Assembly: GCA_028284905.1 (NCBI GenBank)
Contig: JANQQU010000056.1
Span: 62,001-126,000, forward strand
Length of the DNA stretch: 64,000 nt
DNA from: Calditrichia bacterium
GTDB lineage: Bacteria > Calditrichota > Calditrichia > RBG-13-44-9 > J075
Reading direction: 5' to 3'
Below the pieces are notes generated by a model, which ran no database searches, was not told the DNA's origin, and saw only the letters and a program-made list of their open reading frames with translations. Each line of letters begins with the position of its first letter. The first letter of the stretch is position 1. Shown here piece after piece: positions 1-15,024 of the stretch. The position numbers and the translations under genes were made by a program.

Positions 1-434
1 GTTTCGCCGTTGCCAAGGGGAGGAATATCTGCGATGTCGTAAGCAACCGGCACTTTAGCACCAAGCAGGGCAGAGGCAACTACCGGACTATCGAGGAATT
101 GGTATTTGGCCTGAAGTTCGATATCGCCGGCAAAGTATCCGGAGGAATTGCCGCGAATAAAGTTCGCTTCATTTTCGGAATTCTTAAAGAAGGGCGTATT
201 CAGGATAACCGTTGCCCGGTCGATTAACCCATATTCAGTATAGAAGTAAAGTGCGTAATCGGTAAACTTGGTTGGGGAATTTACGCCGAAAACGCCACTA
301 GCGTCTGAGTAAATAAGGGTGAATTTAGAGTAATAATGCCCCCGGGCCTGTGCCCAGGCGCCTGCCTGCAACATCGATGGTGCAAAGATAAAAATGCCCA
401 GTATGATAATTATTCCGTTTCGCACTTTGCTCAT
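1..434 (-). CDS. Outer-membrane-like protein with signal peptide, 3' part outside window
   Basis: The minus strand reads from an ATG at 432-434 through about 144 codons and runs off the left edge, so the C-terminus is missing. The N-terminus (MSKVRNGIIIILGIFIFAP) is a typical signal peptide with an Ala-rich cleavage region (QAGAWAQA). The mature part is rich in alternating aromatic and polar stretches (ARGHYYSKFTLIYSDASG, ALYFYTEYGL), as expected for a transmembrane beta-barrel of the outer membrane. I do not recognise a specific family. Bacterial proteins of this kind are often annotated as transporter or OMP beta-barrel of unknown substrate. No neighbour inside the window explains its job, and an AT-rich 480-bp gap separates it from the next gene. 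Confidence 0.7.
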   Translation of the reverse strand, partial: MSKVRNGIIIILGIFIFAPSMLQAGAWAQARGHYYSKFTLIYSDASGVFGVNSPTKFTDYALYFYTEYGLIDRATVILNTPFFKNSENEANFIRGNSSGYFAGDIELQAKYQFLDSPVVASALLGAKVPVAYDIADIPPLGNGE

Positions 435-914
435 TACTTAACACTTTCCGTTTGAAGTTTCATTAGTGGATTAGAAGTTACTGCCACATTTTCGATTTCC
501 GATATATTTACGATAAGTTATTCGAAAAAAGAAGCGCAAATAAACTATGAGATAAAGTTCACAGAAGTATAAACTATTCCTAACAAAGAGATAAAATTTA
601 TTTTTCTATTGAAAAAATGTTTCGTTAAATATCTGTTTATAATGACTCTGCGTGTTTTTCTGTTTGCATTTGATTTTGCTGTTTTAAGTGCCATCATTAA
701 CCCTGACAAGATACTTTCGTGATACTTTTTATCATTTTATGAATATTTGCACCTAACGTCTTATTGTTGAACTGAAAATGGATTCGGGTTAAGGAATGAA
801 ATCGCTCGTTGCCCGTTTTTTTCGGTAGAATAGTTTTTTCGTAGGTTTCAATATTTTGATTGAAATTTGATTTTTGTGAAGAGCTGAGAAGGGGAGAGCG
901 GGAGGAAATTAAAC
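435..914. other. AT-rich intergenic gap, no gene seen
   Basis: This stretch of about 480 bp lies upstream of the outer-membrane gene and downstream of the glycosyltransferase, both on the minus strand. It is AT-rich with stops in all frames. It presumably holds the promoter of the outer-membrane gene and the terminator region of the biosynthetic cluster. I see no convincing RNA gene, strong hairpin terminator or repeat in it. Confidence 0.5.
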
Positions 915-2036
915 TTAAAAATTCTTGCTGGTGTAGACCTGCTCATAATTACGAACCATTTTAAGCAAGGTAAAAGTTTTGATTGCATGATTCCGGGCAT
1001 TTTTTGCCAGGCGCTCACGGTAGGTTTGATTTTCCTTGAGATGATGAATGGCTTTGGCAAGTTGAGTATCATCATCACTGGCTACCAGCAGACCGGTCTG
1101 TTGATCGTTGATCAATTCCGGGTTGCCGCCAACATTCGTGGCGATAATCGCTTTCTCGGCAAACATTGCTTCCTGGATAACGTTGGAGCAGCCTTCGCTG
1201 AAGGAGGTGAGAGCAAATATATCGAATCCGTTCAGAATCATATTGATATCCGCCTGGTATCCGATCAGGTGCACATGCGCTTCAATCTTTAATTCACGGG
1301 CAAGGACGGCAATATCGGTTTCATTTGTGGGAAATCCGGCAATAACAATTTTTAATGATAGACCCTGATCAAGTAACTTCGCTGCCGCCCGCAACAACAT
1401 CGCATGATTCTTCACAGTTGCCATTCGCCCGACAGTGCCGATGATGAAATCCTGATCTGATAATCCAAATTTTTCCCGAAAATTTTGGCGTAAGCGATCA
1501 TCCGGGTAGAATTTCTCATCATCAACGCCATTGAGTATCGCCTGAATGTTTTCCAGTGGAAATCCGGTTTTTGCAGCGAGTTTTTTGTTTAATTCCCTGG
1601 AAACGGAAAGCATTTTATCGGCACGCCGCCAGAAAAAATTCTGTAAACGGCAATGTAAACTTCCCTGGGGAAATGTGCCATGCTCCTGATGAATAATCAT
1701 TGGAATACCGGCTAATTTCGCGGCAATTACGCCTTCTAATAAAGTGTTCCAGGAATGGGTGTGGACGATATCGAAACGATGGTCGGTAAATATCTTCCTC
1801 AGCTTCAATGGCAGTTTTATGCTATTGCCGCCCATATGATTCAGGCAAATTACCTGCGCATCCGGTAAGTTGATCGTAGGACCTTCGTAAATAACCCCGA
1901 TAACAACGATAAAAATCTCAAATTTTTCCTGATCAAGGTTGTCGATAAGCTTCAATATGCCAAGCTCTTTTCCCGCGGGACCAATAACGTGAACGAGATG
2001 AGCGAGGCGAATTTTTCGTTTTAAGTGTGATTTCAT
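915..2036 (-). CDS. Glycosyltransferase family 4
   Basis: The 373-residue product is a GT-B fold retaining glycosyltransferase of family GT4. The N-terminal half begins KIRLAHLVHVIGPAGKE and contains the acceptor-domain pattern FDIVHTHSWNTLLEGV. The C-terminal half has the nucleotide-sugar site FSEGCSNVIQEAMFAEKAII, in which two Glu are separated by seven residues (the E-x7-E signature), followed by NVGGNPELI. No signal peptide or membrane segment is present, so it is probably cytosolic or membrane-associated. It is the last gene of the minus-strand biosynthetic cluster, 61 bp after a hydrolase. It may glycosylate the nonribosomal product or a cell-surface glycan. The order 'two hydrolases then GT4' also recalls exosortase/EPS loci, but no exosortase is in the window. 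Donor and acceptor sugars cannot be told. Confidence 0.88.
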   Translation of the reverse strand: MKSHLKRKIRLAHLVHVIGPAGKELGILKLIDNLDQEKFEIFIVVIGVIYEGPTINLPDAQVICLNHMGGNSIKLPLKLRKIFTDHRFDIVHTHSWNTLLEGVIAAKLAGIPMIIHQEHGTFPQGSLHCRLQNFFWRRADKMLSVSRELNKKLAAKTGFPLENIQAILNGVDDEKFYPDDRLRQNFREKFGLSDQDFIIGTVGRMATVKNHAMLLRAAAKLLDQGLSLKIVIAGFPTNETDIAVLARELKIEAHVHLIGYQADINMILNGFDIFALTSFSEGCSNVIQEAMFAEKAIIATNVGGNPELINDQQTGLLVASDDDTQLAKAIHHLKENQTYRERLAKNARNHAIKTFTLLKMVRNYEQVYTSKNF

Positions 2037-2097
2037 ATGTTGTCGAGATTCTCCGGCAAAAACAGCCTGAAGCCATTATGCGGGACTGTCCGAATTC

Positions 2098-2952
2098 TTA
2101 ACTCCCTGGCGATGCCCACGCTTTGATGGCATCAATGAGTTGTTGTTGATGATACTGCAGCGTAAAGCCATGATCGGCCGTTTCGAAATAATCGATACTA
2201 AATTTCCGGGCGGTGGAGAGCGGCGCGACTTTCTTTGCAAAAATCGTTTGGTAATTGAAATAGGCGGGACTACCGGCAGAGAAAATGAAGCGCAGGTTTA
2301 ATTGACGGTCTGCCAATTCCTGAAAACCGGCAACGATATCTGCTTCCAGGTTCTTTTGCGCATTTGGGGCGGTGTTATCGGAAGCAGTAGCAGTTTTCAG
2401 AAAGGTGATGTTGGTAAATACTTTTTTCAGTATGCTGAAAACTTCACTTTTCCCGGAAAATAAATTGCCCCAGCTCTGCGGCGTGACAAGACGTTTTTTG
2501 TAGGCATTGAGCAGATAGGCTGTCGATGGTAAACTGTAAAAATCTATTGGCGCGATGCCGGTAATACGTCTATCTATTCGCGCGGCCTGGAAGGATATAT
2601 CTGCCCCGGAGCAAATGCCGGTCATCATGAAGCTGGTGATGTTTTCTTTCTTGGTCAGCATGTCCATTGCTGCGCGTGTGGCAGCAACATTGCGTTCTTC
2701 GTAAGAGCGTTGACTGTTATCTTTCGCACTGTCCCCAACGCCGGCAAAATCGAAGCGAAATACGGTAATGCCAGCCGCTGCCAATTCCCGGGCCATGCGA
2801 ACATAGATGCGATTGGGACCGACCCGATGCAACAGCCCGGAGTTTAGAATGATGACAGCGGGCAGATTATCCTGTCGATTTTCCTTTTTCGGTAAAGTGA
2901 GGATGCCGACCAGGGATTTCTCTGCGCCAAAGCGAATTGCTTTCTCTTCCAT
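2098..2952 (-). CDS. Alpha/beta hydrolase with Cys nucleophile elbow (exosortase-associated hydrolase 1-like)
   Basis: This 284-residue protein has an alpha/beta-hydrolase fold of the serine-aminopeptidase/BAAT type. The oxyanion region is AVIILNSGLLHRVGPNR, followed by FRFDFAGVGDS. The nucleophile elbow reads TGICSGAD, so the middle position of the usual GxSxG is Cys, and a His lies near the C-terminus in FETADHGFTL. From memory, a Cys in this place is characteristic of one of the two hydrolases found in exosortase-A gene sets. Here it follows a TE-less NRPS and a second hydrolase, so a trans-acting thioesterase or editing role on the peptidyl-PCP is plausible. That role is inference. The start is ATG at 2950-2952, 43 bp after the previous stop. 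No signal peptide is seen. Confidence 0.75.
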   Translation of the reverse strand: MEEKAIRFGAEKSLVGILTLPKKENRQDNLPAVIILNSGLLHRVGPNRIYVRMARELAAAGITVFRFDFAGVGDSAKDNSQRSYEERNVAATRAAMDMLTKKENITSFMMTGICSGADISFQAARIDRRITGIAPIDFYSLPSTAYLLNAYKKRLVTPQSWGNLFSGKSEVFSILKKVFTNITFLKTATASDNTAPNAQKNLEADIVAGFQELADRQLNLRFIFSAGSPAYFNYQTIFAKKVAPLSTARKFSIDYFETADHGFTLQYHQQQLIDAIKAWASPGS

Positions 2953-2995
2953 GCTTGTTTTCCGGATGCTTCTGCGATTTATGCTTTCGCATTAC

Positions 2996-3780
2996 TTATT
3001 TTGTGAGCCAATTGATAATTGCGTTTAATGCCTCATTGGGCATCAAGACCGAGTTGAGATGACTGCCTTTTTTCCAAATAGTGGCATTTTCCAGCTGTTT
3101 TCTGCTAACGGATTTCCCCGATCCGGAGAGATGAAGATTCAATTCTTCAAAATCATCACTCGCGATGCTTTCTAACAGTAATATCCGTTTGGCTTTAATT
3201 CCGGAAATATTGTTTAATTGCAATGATCTTATCTTGCTAATCAAGGATTTTGACATAGGAAATCCCAACACTTCGCCGCCTTTTTCACTTAAAGTTGACG
3301 TTGGAGGTTTAGGGAGCAGATCGTTCAACCAGTGCTGATGGGCATGGTTAATTTCCTGCAGATATGAGTTGCCATTGACTACCGGATCCCATAAAACCAA
3401 ATCGGAGATAGCAGTGATACGGGATGCTGCCATCATAGCCAGCGTAGCGCCGATGCGCAGGCCAACCAATGCAACACTGTCGATGTCGCCGTAGTCCTGA
3501 ATTTCCTCCACTGCAAGAGATACATCCGCTAACCACTGCTCCGGACCGGCATCCTGAAAGTCCCCATACGCATCACCGGTGCCGTAATAATCGAATCGCA
3601 GGACATGAAATCCTGCTTCGCCGAGCTTTTCTGCCAGTTGGGCAAAAGAGCGATGGGAACGGATATACTCCTGCCCAATCGGGTTGCATAATACAATCCC
3701 TTTCCGGCGATCTTTTCGCGGATGGGGAGGATGATATGCACCAAATAATTGTTTGGAAGATTCACCAAAGAAAAAAACGT

Positions 3781-3784
<4 letters not shown>
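2996..3784 (-). CDS. Alpha/beta hydrolase-like protein lacking nucleophile Ser (exosortase-associated hydrolase 2-like)
   Basis: The product has about 262 residues and an alpha/beta-hydrolase fold: GIVLCNPIGQEYIRSHR, then LRFDYYGTGDAYGD, then a late His (KKGSHLNS). The elbow that should be GxSxG reads VGLRIGAT, so the nucleophile position holds Arg. A similar GLRLGA elbow is, as I recall it, normal in one of the paired hydrolases of exosortase-A loci, so this may be a family trait and not decay. The gene begins with TTG at 3782-3784, overlapping the NRPS stop codon (TTGA), which implies translational coupling. The start fits because the preceding residues align with the family N-terminus (FFGESSKQLFGAYHPP). 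It may assist the Cys-type hydrolase downstream in product release. Function unproven. Confidence 0.72.
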
Positions 3785-10386
<6,602 letters not shown>

Positions 10387-10434
10387 ATGACTGTCGGTTT
10401 AGTAGTAAAATTTTAGTGCAATTAACAGATGCGT

Positions 10435-11097
10435 TTATTCTCCATCCAGCATTGCCATGGCTTCATCGTCGGACATTTCTGCTAGCTTTAGAATTAGTGC
10501 AGCAGCTTCATCGACATCGATATCGTCGCTATGTTTGCGCATGTATTCCGCCAGCGCTGCAATGGTTGGTGCCTCAAAAACGCTGCGCAGGGATAGTTGG
10601 ATTTCAAACATATCCCGGATCTTGGCAACGAGTACGGTGACTAACAATGAATGGCCGCCAAGCTGGAAAAAGTGATCGTTAATGCTGATTTCCTCCCGTT
10701 CCAGCGTTTCCATCCAGAGACTTTGCAGAACGGTTTCCAGCGAATCGCGAGGCGCAATATATTCCCGTTGCGTCGGTTGATTCTCCTGGTTCTTAAGCAA
10801 TGCCTGCCGGTCTGTTTTCCCATTCGGCGTTTGCGGGAATGCATCCAGACTGTTGAGTGCAGTGGGCACCATATAATCCGGCAAATATTTGCCTAAAAAT
10901 TGTTGCAATTGCTCAGCCAATACTTGTTTACCATTCTCCGGGACGATCCAGGCAACCAACTGCTGTTGGCGTTGCGAAGTAGATTGCCCGCTACGTGTGT
11001 CCGTTGCTACCGCACTTACTTGCCTGGCGAGCAGGGCCCGTTTTTCCGGCGTTAAATTTTTAATACGTTCGATAAAAGCTGTTTTTCGATCTGCCAT
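10435..11097 (-). CDS. A-domain C-terminal subdomain plus PCP: second half of a split NRPS module
   Basis: This 220-residue protein contains no complete A domain. After a docking-like helix (LTPEKRALLARQV) it starts at the A9 region (QQQLVAWIVPENG), continues with LPDYMVP and the A10 motif TPNGKTDRQALL, whose Lys near residue 88 is the one needed for adenylation. It ends with a peptidyl-carrier domain (HFFQLGGHSLL, Ser near 145) and an acidic tail (LAEMSDDEAMAML) like NRPS C-terminal linkers. The preceding gene ends in a methyltransferase where these pieces are missing. The two proteins therefore have to assemble one C-A(MT)-T module in trans. It lies 48 bp before the Gly-Gly synthetase and should hand the methylated aminoacyl chain to it. 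Start ATG at 11095-11097. Confidence 0.88.
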   Translation of the reverse strand: MADRKTAFIERIKNLTPEKRALLARQVSAVATDTRSGQSTSQRQQQLVAWIVPENGKQVLAEQLQQFLGKYLPDYMVPTALNSLDAFPQTPNGKTDRQALLKNQENQPTQREYIAPRDSLETVLQSLWMETLEREEISINDHFFQLGGHSLLVTVLVAKIRDMFEIQLSLRSVFEAPTIAALAEYMRKHSDDIDVDEAAALILKLAEMSDDEAMAMLDGE

Positions 11098-11136
11098 ATT
11101 TCTCTGTTACTATTTATCTGTGTTGAAAGAATTTTA

Positions 11137-11288
11137 GGTGGTGTTAATCATGTTATTCTCGTTGACCCCGTCATTGCGATCCCGGATTGCCGGGAGAAGC
11201 AATCCCATAAGTTGCGTCTGAGAAGAGATCGCCACGTCGTTGCACTCCTCGCGATGACAGCTTGCAACATTACTTCATTAACACTACC
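11137..11288. repeat. Nested inverted repeat (MITE-like) between the split NRPS halves
   Basis: Inner arms GTCATTGCGA (11170-11179) and TCGCGATGAC (11249-11258) bound an 89-bp core of a type often seen dispersed in bacterial genomes (the 'GTCATTGCGA' palindromic element). Outer arms around GGTGGTGTTAATCATGTT (11137-11154) and AACATTACTTCATTAACACT (11266-11285) are also complementary. The whole 196-bp intergenic spacer between the methyltransferase end and the A9/A10-PCP gene can fold as a long hairpin. It has no coding capacity of note. Confidence 0.75.
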
Positions 11289-11293
11289 GAATT

Positions 11294-14200
11294 TTATTTG
11301 ATTGCGCGGACAACCACCATCGAATTTGCCCACCACATATCCTCAGTATCTTCAGGTATTTGCAACGGAACCCGGCGAATGCTGATTTCGCTAAAATGTT
11401 GAAATAGCGCCCGTTGATGGCGGCGGCTTAAGGAATCTATTTCTGTGCTGAGATAGGTAAACACGCCGCCTTTTCTCAATAACTGCGCTGCCGCCGGAAA
11501 AAAGTGTTCCGCAAAGGTGATGCTGTTGACCATGTATTCCATAAACTCGTTTTCATTGGTGGGAACGGCGTGAAAAAAGACCCCGTCAAAGTCCGGCAGT
11601 TGTGCCTGCACATCCTGCCATTTTCCCTTTATGAGCCGGATATCCGCTTCCGGATACTTCGCTCGCCAGGGCTGAAAGTAATTCTCGATGACAAAATCAC
11701 TGAACTCGATAATCGTGTGAGATTTTACACCCAGATCCTGAATGATGCTGGTAGACACTCCGCGTCCGAAACCGATTTCCAGCACATCGCCGCGGCTTGC
11801 CGTCACTTGTTCGGCCATCGCCTGCATCATGGGGCGCTGCCAGTCTTCCATAATTTCATCATCGGTCATTTCCGAGTGAATTTTGTCGAGCAGATCGGTT
11901 TTGTGGGGAGAGCCGGGCACTAACTTTCCGGCGATGTCGTTCAGATGAAGCAGATCAGCCTCAGCCTCGTTCAGCCACTGGCCAATCAGCCAATGCCGTT
12001 GGGTTTCCCGCGGAGGGTTGATGAAGTTGTTGTTTTTCAGGCGAAGGCTTAAGTCGAAATTTTCCCGGACAATATTTTTTTCCGGCGAATCGCTCCTGGG
12101 AACTATCCCGTTTTGCCGGGGCATTAAAGCGTCATCCGTTTGCGTTTCCGCAGTCATGTTTTCAATTTGCCGTAACAGTTGTTCTGATTGCAAATCGGCA
12201 AAGGCCAGTAATTTTTCGGCAAGTATCTCCGGACTTTCAGAAGTGTTTGCCGCTGATGGGTTCGCGGAATCAACTGCCATAACTACGGCGTCGCGAACAT
12301 CGGGATGTCTGGTAAGGGCGTTTTCAATTTCGCCCAATTCTATGCGGTATCCGCGAATCTTAACTTGCTGGTCATTCCGTCCGATAAATTCAATATTACC
12401 GTCCGCCAGATATCTGGCGAGGTCCCCGGTTTTGTAAAGTCGCTCGCCCGTAGCAGAGAAAGGACTGGGCAGAAATCGCTCTTCGCTTAATGAGGGATGA
12501 TTGAGATATCCACGGGTAATTCCCGCGCCGCCGACATAAAGTTCCCCAACAACACCCGGGGGCAGTGCCTGAAGGTGTTTATCCAACACAAATAATTTCA
12601 TATTGGCGATGGGCTTGCCAATGGGAATTATTTCCCCGTCAGTTGCATTCTCACAATCGAAGACCGAACACCAGACTGTCGCCTCGGTAGGTCCATATTC
12701 GTTGTAAAGGCGGGCATTGGGGACCAGCTGTTTATGCAACGCGGGCAGGTGCTGCGGGCAAGCTTCCCCGGCAACGATCGCTACTTTTAATGAGGATAAT
12801 TGCGATGCATGGCGCTCCAGTAAATGTTGATAAAGGGAAGGCACGCAGAGTAAATGAGAAACATTCTCCCGGGCAATTCTCCCGGCAAGATAGGCCGGGT
12901 CTTTATGATCTTCCTCAGCGGGAATGCATAATGCACCACCCTGGCAAAGTGTCCAGAACAGTCCGGCGACGGAACTGTCGAAAGAAAAACTGGACAATAA
13001 TAAATAGCGTTGCACCGCTTCCCGGTAATAATGCAAGCGGGCGTGAGTGGAATGGCGCAGGTTGTTATGCGTAACCATTACCCCTTTTGGCTGCCCGGTA
13101 GATCCGGAAGTATAGATGATATAAACCAGGTTTTCTGGCCAAATCGCTATCTGCGGATTTTCCGGAGAAGCGTTGGCAATTTCCGGCCAGTCGCTATCAA
13201 TCTCAACAATATCCAGCGAAGTTGAGGGAAGTGTTGGTCGCAAACTTGCACGGGAAATGACAATCGATGGTTTGGCATCTGCAAGCAAATAAGCGATGCG
13301 TTCCTGTGGATAACCGGGGTCCAATGGTAGGTAAGCGCCGCCGGCTTTGATCACCCCGAGCATAGCAACGATCATTTCTACGGAACGGTCGAGAAAAATG
13401 CCCACCGGCATATCCGGTGAAACGCCTTTGGCCAGTAAAAAATGAGCGAGTTGATTGGCCCGTTCGTTCACTTGCTGGTAGGATAATGTTTCATTTTCAA
13501 ATATCACCGCTGCGGCAGTTGGGTTAGCGGCAGCCTGCTGCTCAAAAAGCTGATGAACGAGAAAATCATTCGCCAATGGTGCGGCAGTATCGTTCCATTC
13601 CTGCAAGATTTTTTGTTGTTCTTCAGTGTTTAATAGCGATATTTTTTCCGGTAATTGATTTGGTGTGGTCAGGAATCCATCAAGAATAGTTGCCAGCTGG
13701 TTACCAAGTGCGACGATGGTTTCATCGGAATAGCGCGCGGTGTCGTAGATAAAGAGCAGCTTTAATTCCCTACCCGGCAATACCAAGACCGCCAAAGGGA
13801 AATTACTTTTTTCGATATATTGCCGATTCTCAAAACGAATCGCAAATTGTCTTTCCGAATCCGGTAGGGGATAGTTCTCAAAAACGATAATCGTATCGAA
13901 TAGATCCTGATCCTGGGGAATGCCGCTCCATTCCTGCACTTTTGGTAAGGCACTGTATTCGAACTCGCGCATCTCCAATAACTGCTGTTGTAAATCCTGC
14001 AAAAAATTGAGGACGGTTTTACCGTCGGAAAAATTTCCCCGCACCGGCAGGGTGTTGATGCACATGCCGGCCATTGTTTCGATACCGAAAATATCCGCCG
14101 GTCTGCCGGAAACGGTGGCGCCATGCAACACATCATCCTGCCCACTGTGACGGCTTAATAAAGTTGCCCAGGCACCCTGCAGCAGCGTATTTAAGGTTAA

Positions 14201-14947
14201 ACGATGTTCTCTGGCAAAATCGCTAAGTGCGGATGTTGAAGCTTCCGAAAGAGTACATTCATATTGGCTGTGGCCGGTCTGCTCCGAGGTTTTTTTTTCG
14301 GGTAGACTTGCCCCGAGACTATCTATTGCCGGACGAGCACCCTGCAATGTTTTCCGCCAATGTGCTTCTGCTGCATTTAAATCTTGTTCCTGCATCCAGG
14401 CGATGTAATCTCGGAATGGTAATGTCGATGTTAATTCCGCAGACTGATTATTCTTGAGTGCATCATAAATTTGCACAACTTCCCGCAAGATCATTTGCAT
14501 CGACCAGCCATCCAGCAGGAGATGGTGGCAACTCCAAAAAAAGCGCCAGTCGTTTGGCGCGGTTTGGCAGAGCGTGAAATGCATTAAAGGGGGGCGTTTC
14601 AGATCGAATCCATTATGGCGAATTGCCCGCTGCATGCTGTCGCTTTCCGCTGCAATTTCTGTGGGGGATAGATGTTGCCAATCGTGCTCATCCCAGGTGA
14701 TTTCCACAATTTGGCGGACCGCTTGCAGTGGTTCATCCAGTCCTTCCCAAACAAAAGCGGTGCGGAGAATGCTGTGCCGTTGCACAATCTCCTGCCAGGC
14801 ATCCTGAAAAATTGATCGGTCAAAATCGCCGTCGATCTGGCAAGAGAACTGGTTGATGTAAAACCCGCTTGCCGGTGAAGCCAGCGTATGGAATAAGATG
14901 CCGGATTGTGCCGGGCTCAGTGGATATATATCTTCAACGTTTTTCAT
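11294..14947 (-). CDS. NRPS C-A-MT, interrupted adenylation domain lacking A9/A10 and PCP
   Basis: The product has 1217 residues. The C domain starts YPLSPAQSGILFHTL, the form typical of domains that accept a D-residue donor, with HHLLLDG near 139. The A domain runs to A8 (KIRGYRIELGE, near 861), with A3 TSGSTGQPKGVMV near 609. Pocket residues by position are D-S-A-L-I-A-E-V-W plus the A10 Lys supplied by the next protein. I cannot assign a substrate. After A8 a class I SAM methyltransferase is inserted (VLEIGFGRG near 1053) and the protein ends there. The methyltransferase resembles guanidinoacetate methyltransferase/RMT2 (IMEDWQRPMM, IKGKWQDV, LLRKGGVFTYL), but the two acids that bind guanidine in GAMT appear as Gln and His (DWQRP, VFFHAVP). 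Probable role: activate and methylate residue 2 after D-Asn. Confidence 0.92.
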   Translation of the reverse strand: MKNVEDIYPLSPAQSGILFHTLASPASGFYINQFSCQIDGDFDRSIFQDAWQEIVQRHSILRTAFVWEGLDEPLQAVRQIVEITWDEHDWQHLSPTEIAAESDSMQRAIRHNGFDLKRPPLMHFTLCQTAPNDWRFFWSCHHLLLDGWSMQMILREVVQIYDALKNNQSAELTSTLPFRDYIAWMQEQDLNAAEAHWRKTLQGARPAIDSLGASLPEKKTSEQTGHSQYECTLSEASTSALSDFAREHRLTLNTLLQGAWATLLSRHSGQDDVLHGATVSGRPADIFGIETMAGMCINTLPVRGNFSDGKTVLNFLQDLQQQLLEMREFEYSALPKVQEWSGIPQDQDLFDTIIVFENYPLPDSERQFAIRFENRQYIEKSNFPLAVLVLPGRELKLLFIYDTARYSDETIVALGNQLATILDGFLTTPNQLPEKISLLNTEEQQKILQEWNDTAAPLANDFLVHQLFEQQAAANPTAAAVIFENETLSYQQVNERANQLAHFLLAKGVSPDMPVGIFLDRSVEMIVAMLGVIKAGGAYLPLDPGYPQERIAYLLADAKPSIVISRASLRPTLPSTSLDIVEIDSDWPEIANASPENPQIAIWPENLVYIIYTSGSTGQPKGVMVTHNNLRHSTHARLHYYREAVQRYLLLSSFSFDSSVAGLFWTLCQGGALCIPAEEDHKDPAYLAGRIARENVSHLLCVPSLYQHLLERHASQLSSLKVAIVAGEACPQHLPALHKQLVPNARLYNEYGPTEATVWCSVFDCENATDGEIIPIGKPIANMKLFVLDKHLQALPPGVVGELYVGGAGITRGYLNHPSLSEERFLPSPFSATGERLYKTGDLARYLADGNIEFIGRNDQQVKIRGYRIELGEIENALTRHPDVRDAVVMAVDSANPSAANTSESPEILAEKLLAFADLQSEQLLRQIENMTAETQTDDALMPRQNGIVPRSDSPEKNIVRENFDLSLRLKNNNFINPPRETQRHWLIGQWLNEAEADLLHLNDIAGKLVPGSPHKTDLLDKIHSEMTDDEIMEDWQRPMMQAMAEQVTASRGDVLEIGFGRGVSTSIIQDLGVKSHTIIEFSDFVIENYFQPWRAKYPEADIRLIKGKWQDVQAQLPDFDGVFFHAVPTNENEFMEYMVNSITFAEHFFPAAAQLLRKGGVFTYLSTEIDSLSRRHQRALFQHFSEISIRRVPLQIPEDTEDMWWANSMVVVRAIK

Positions 14948-15024
14948 ACTATTGAATCTCTCTGAAATGCTTGATATTTCTTCTAAACAGGGACGTTTTG
15001 CTAAATCGAGTTAAAACCGGAGCA

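Noticed and set aside
11098-11293. Sequencing frameshift as the cause of the NRPS split
   Set aside because: The halves are separated by a real stop, 196 bp with a palindromic element, and a new ATG followed by a docking-like helix. One indel cannot explain that, though an assembly error is not fully excluded.
11148-11336. 62-codon minus-strand frame across the palindrome
   Set aside because: It overlaps the NRPS end and lies mostly inside the repeat element; no family resemblance.
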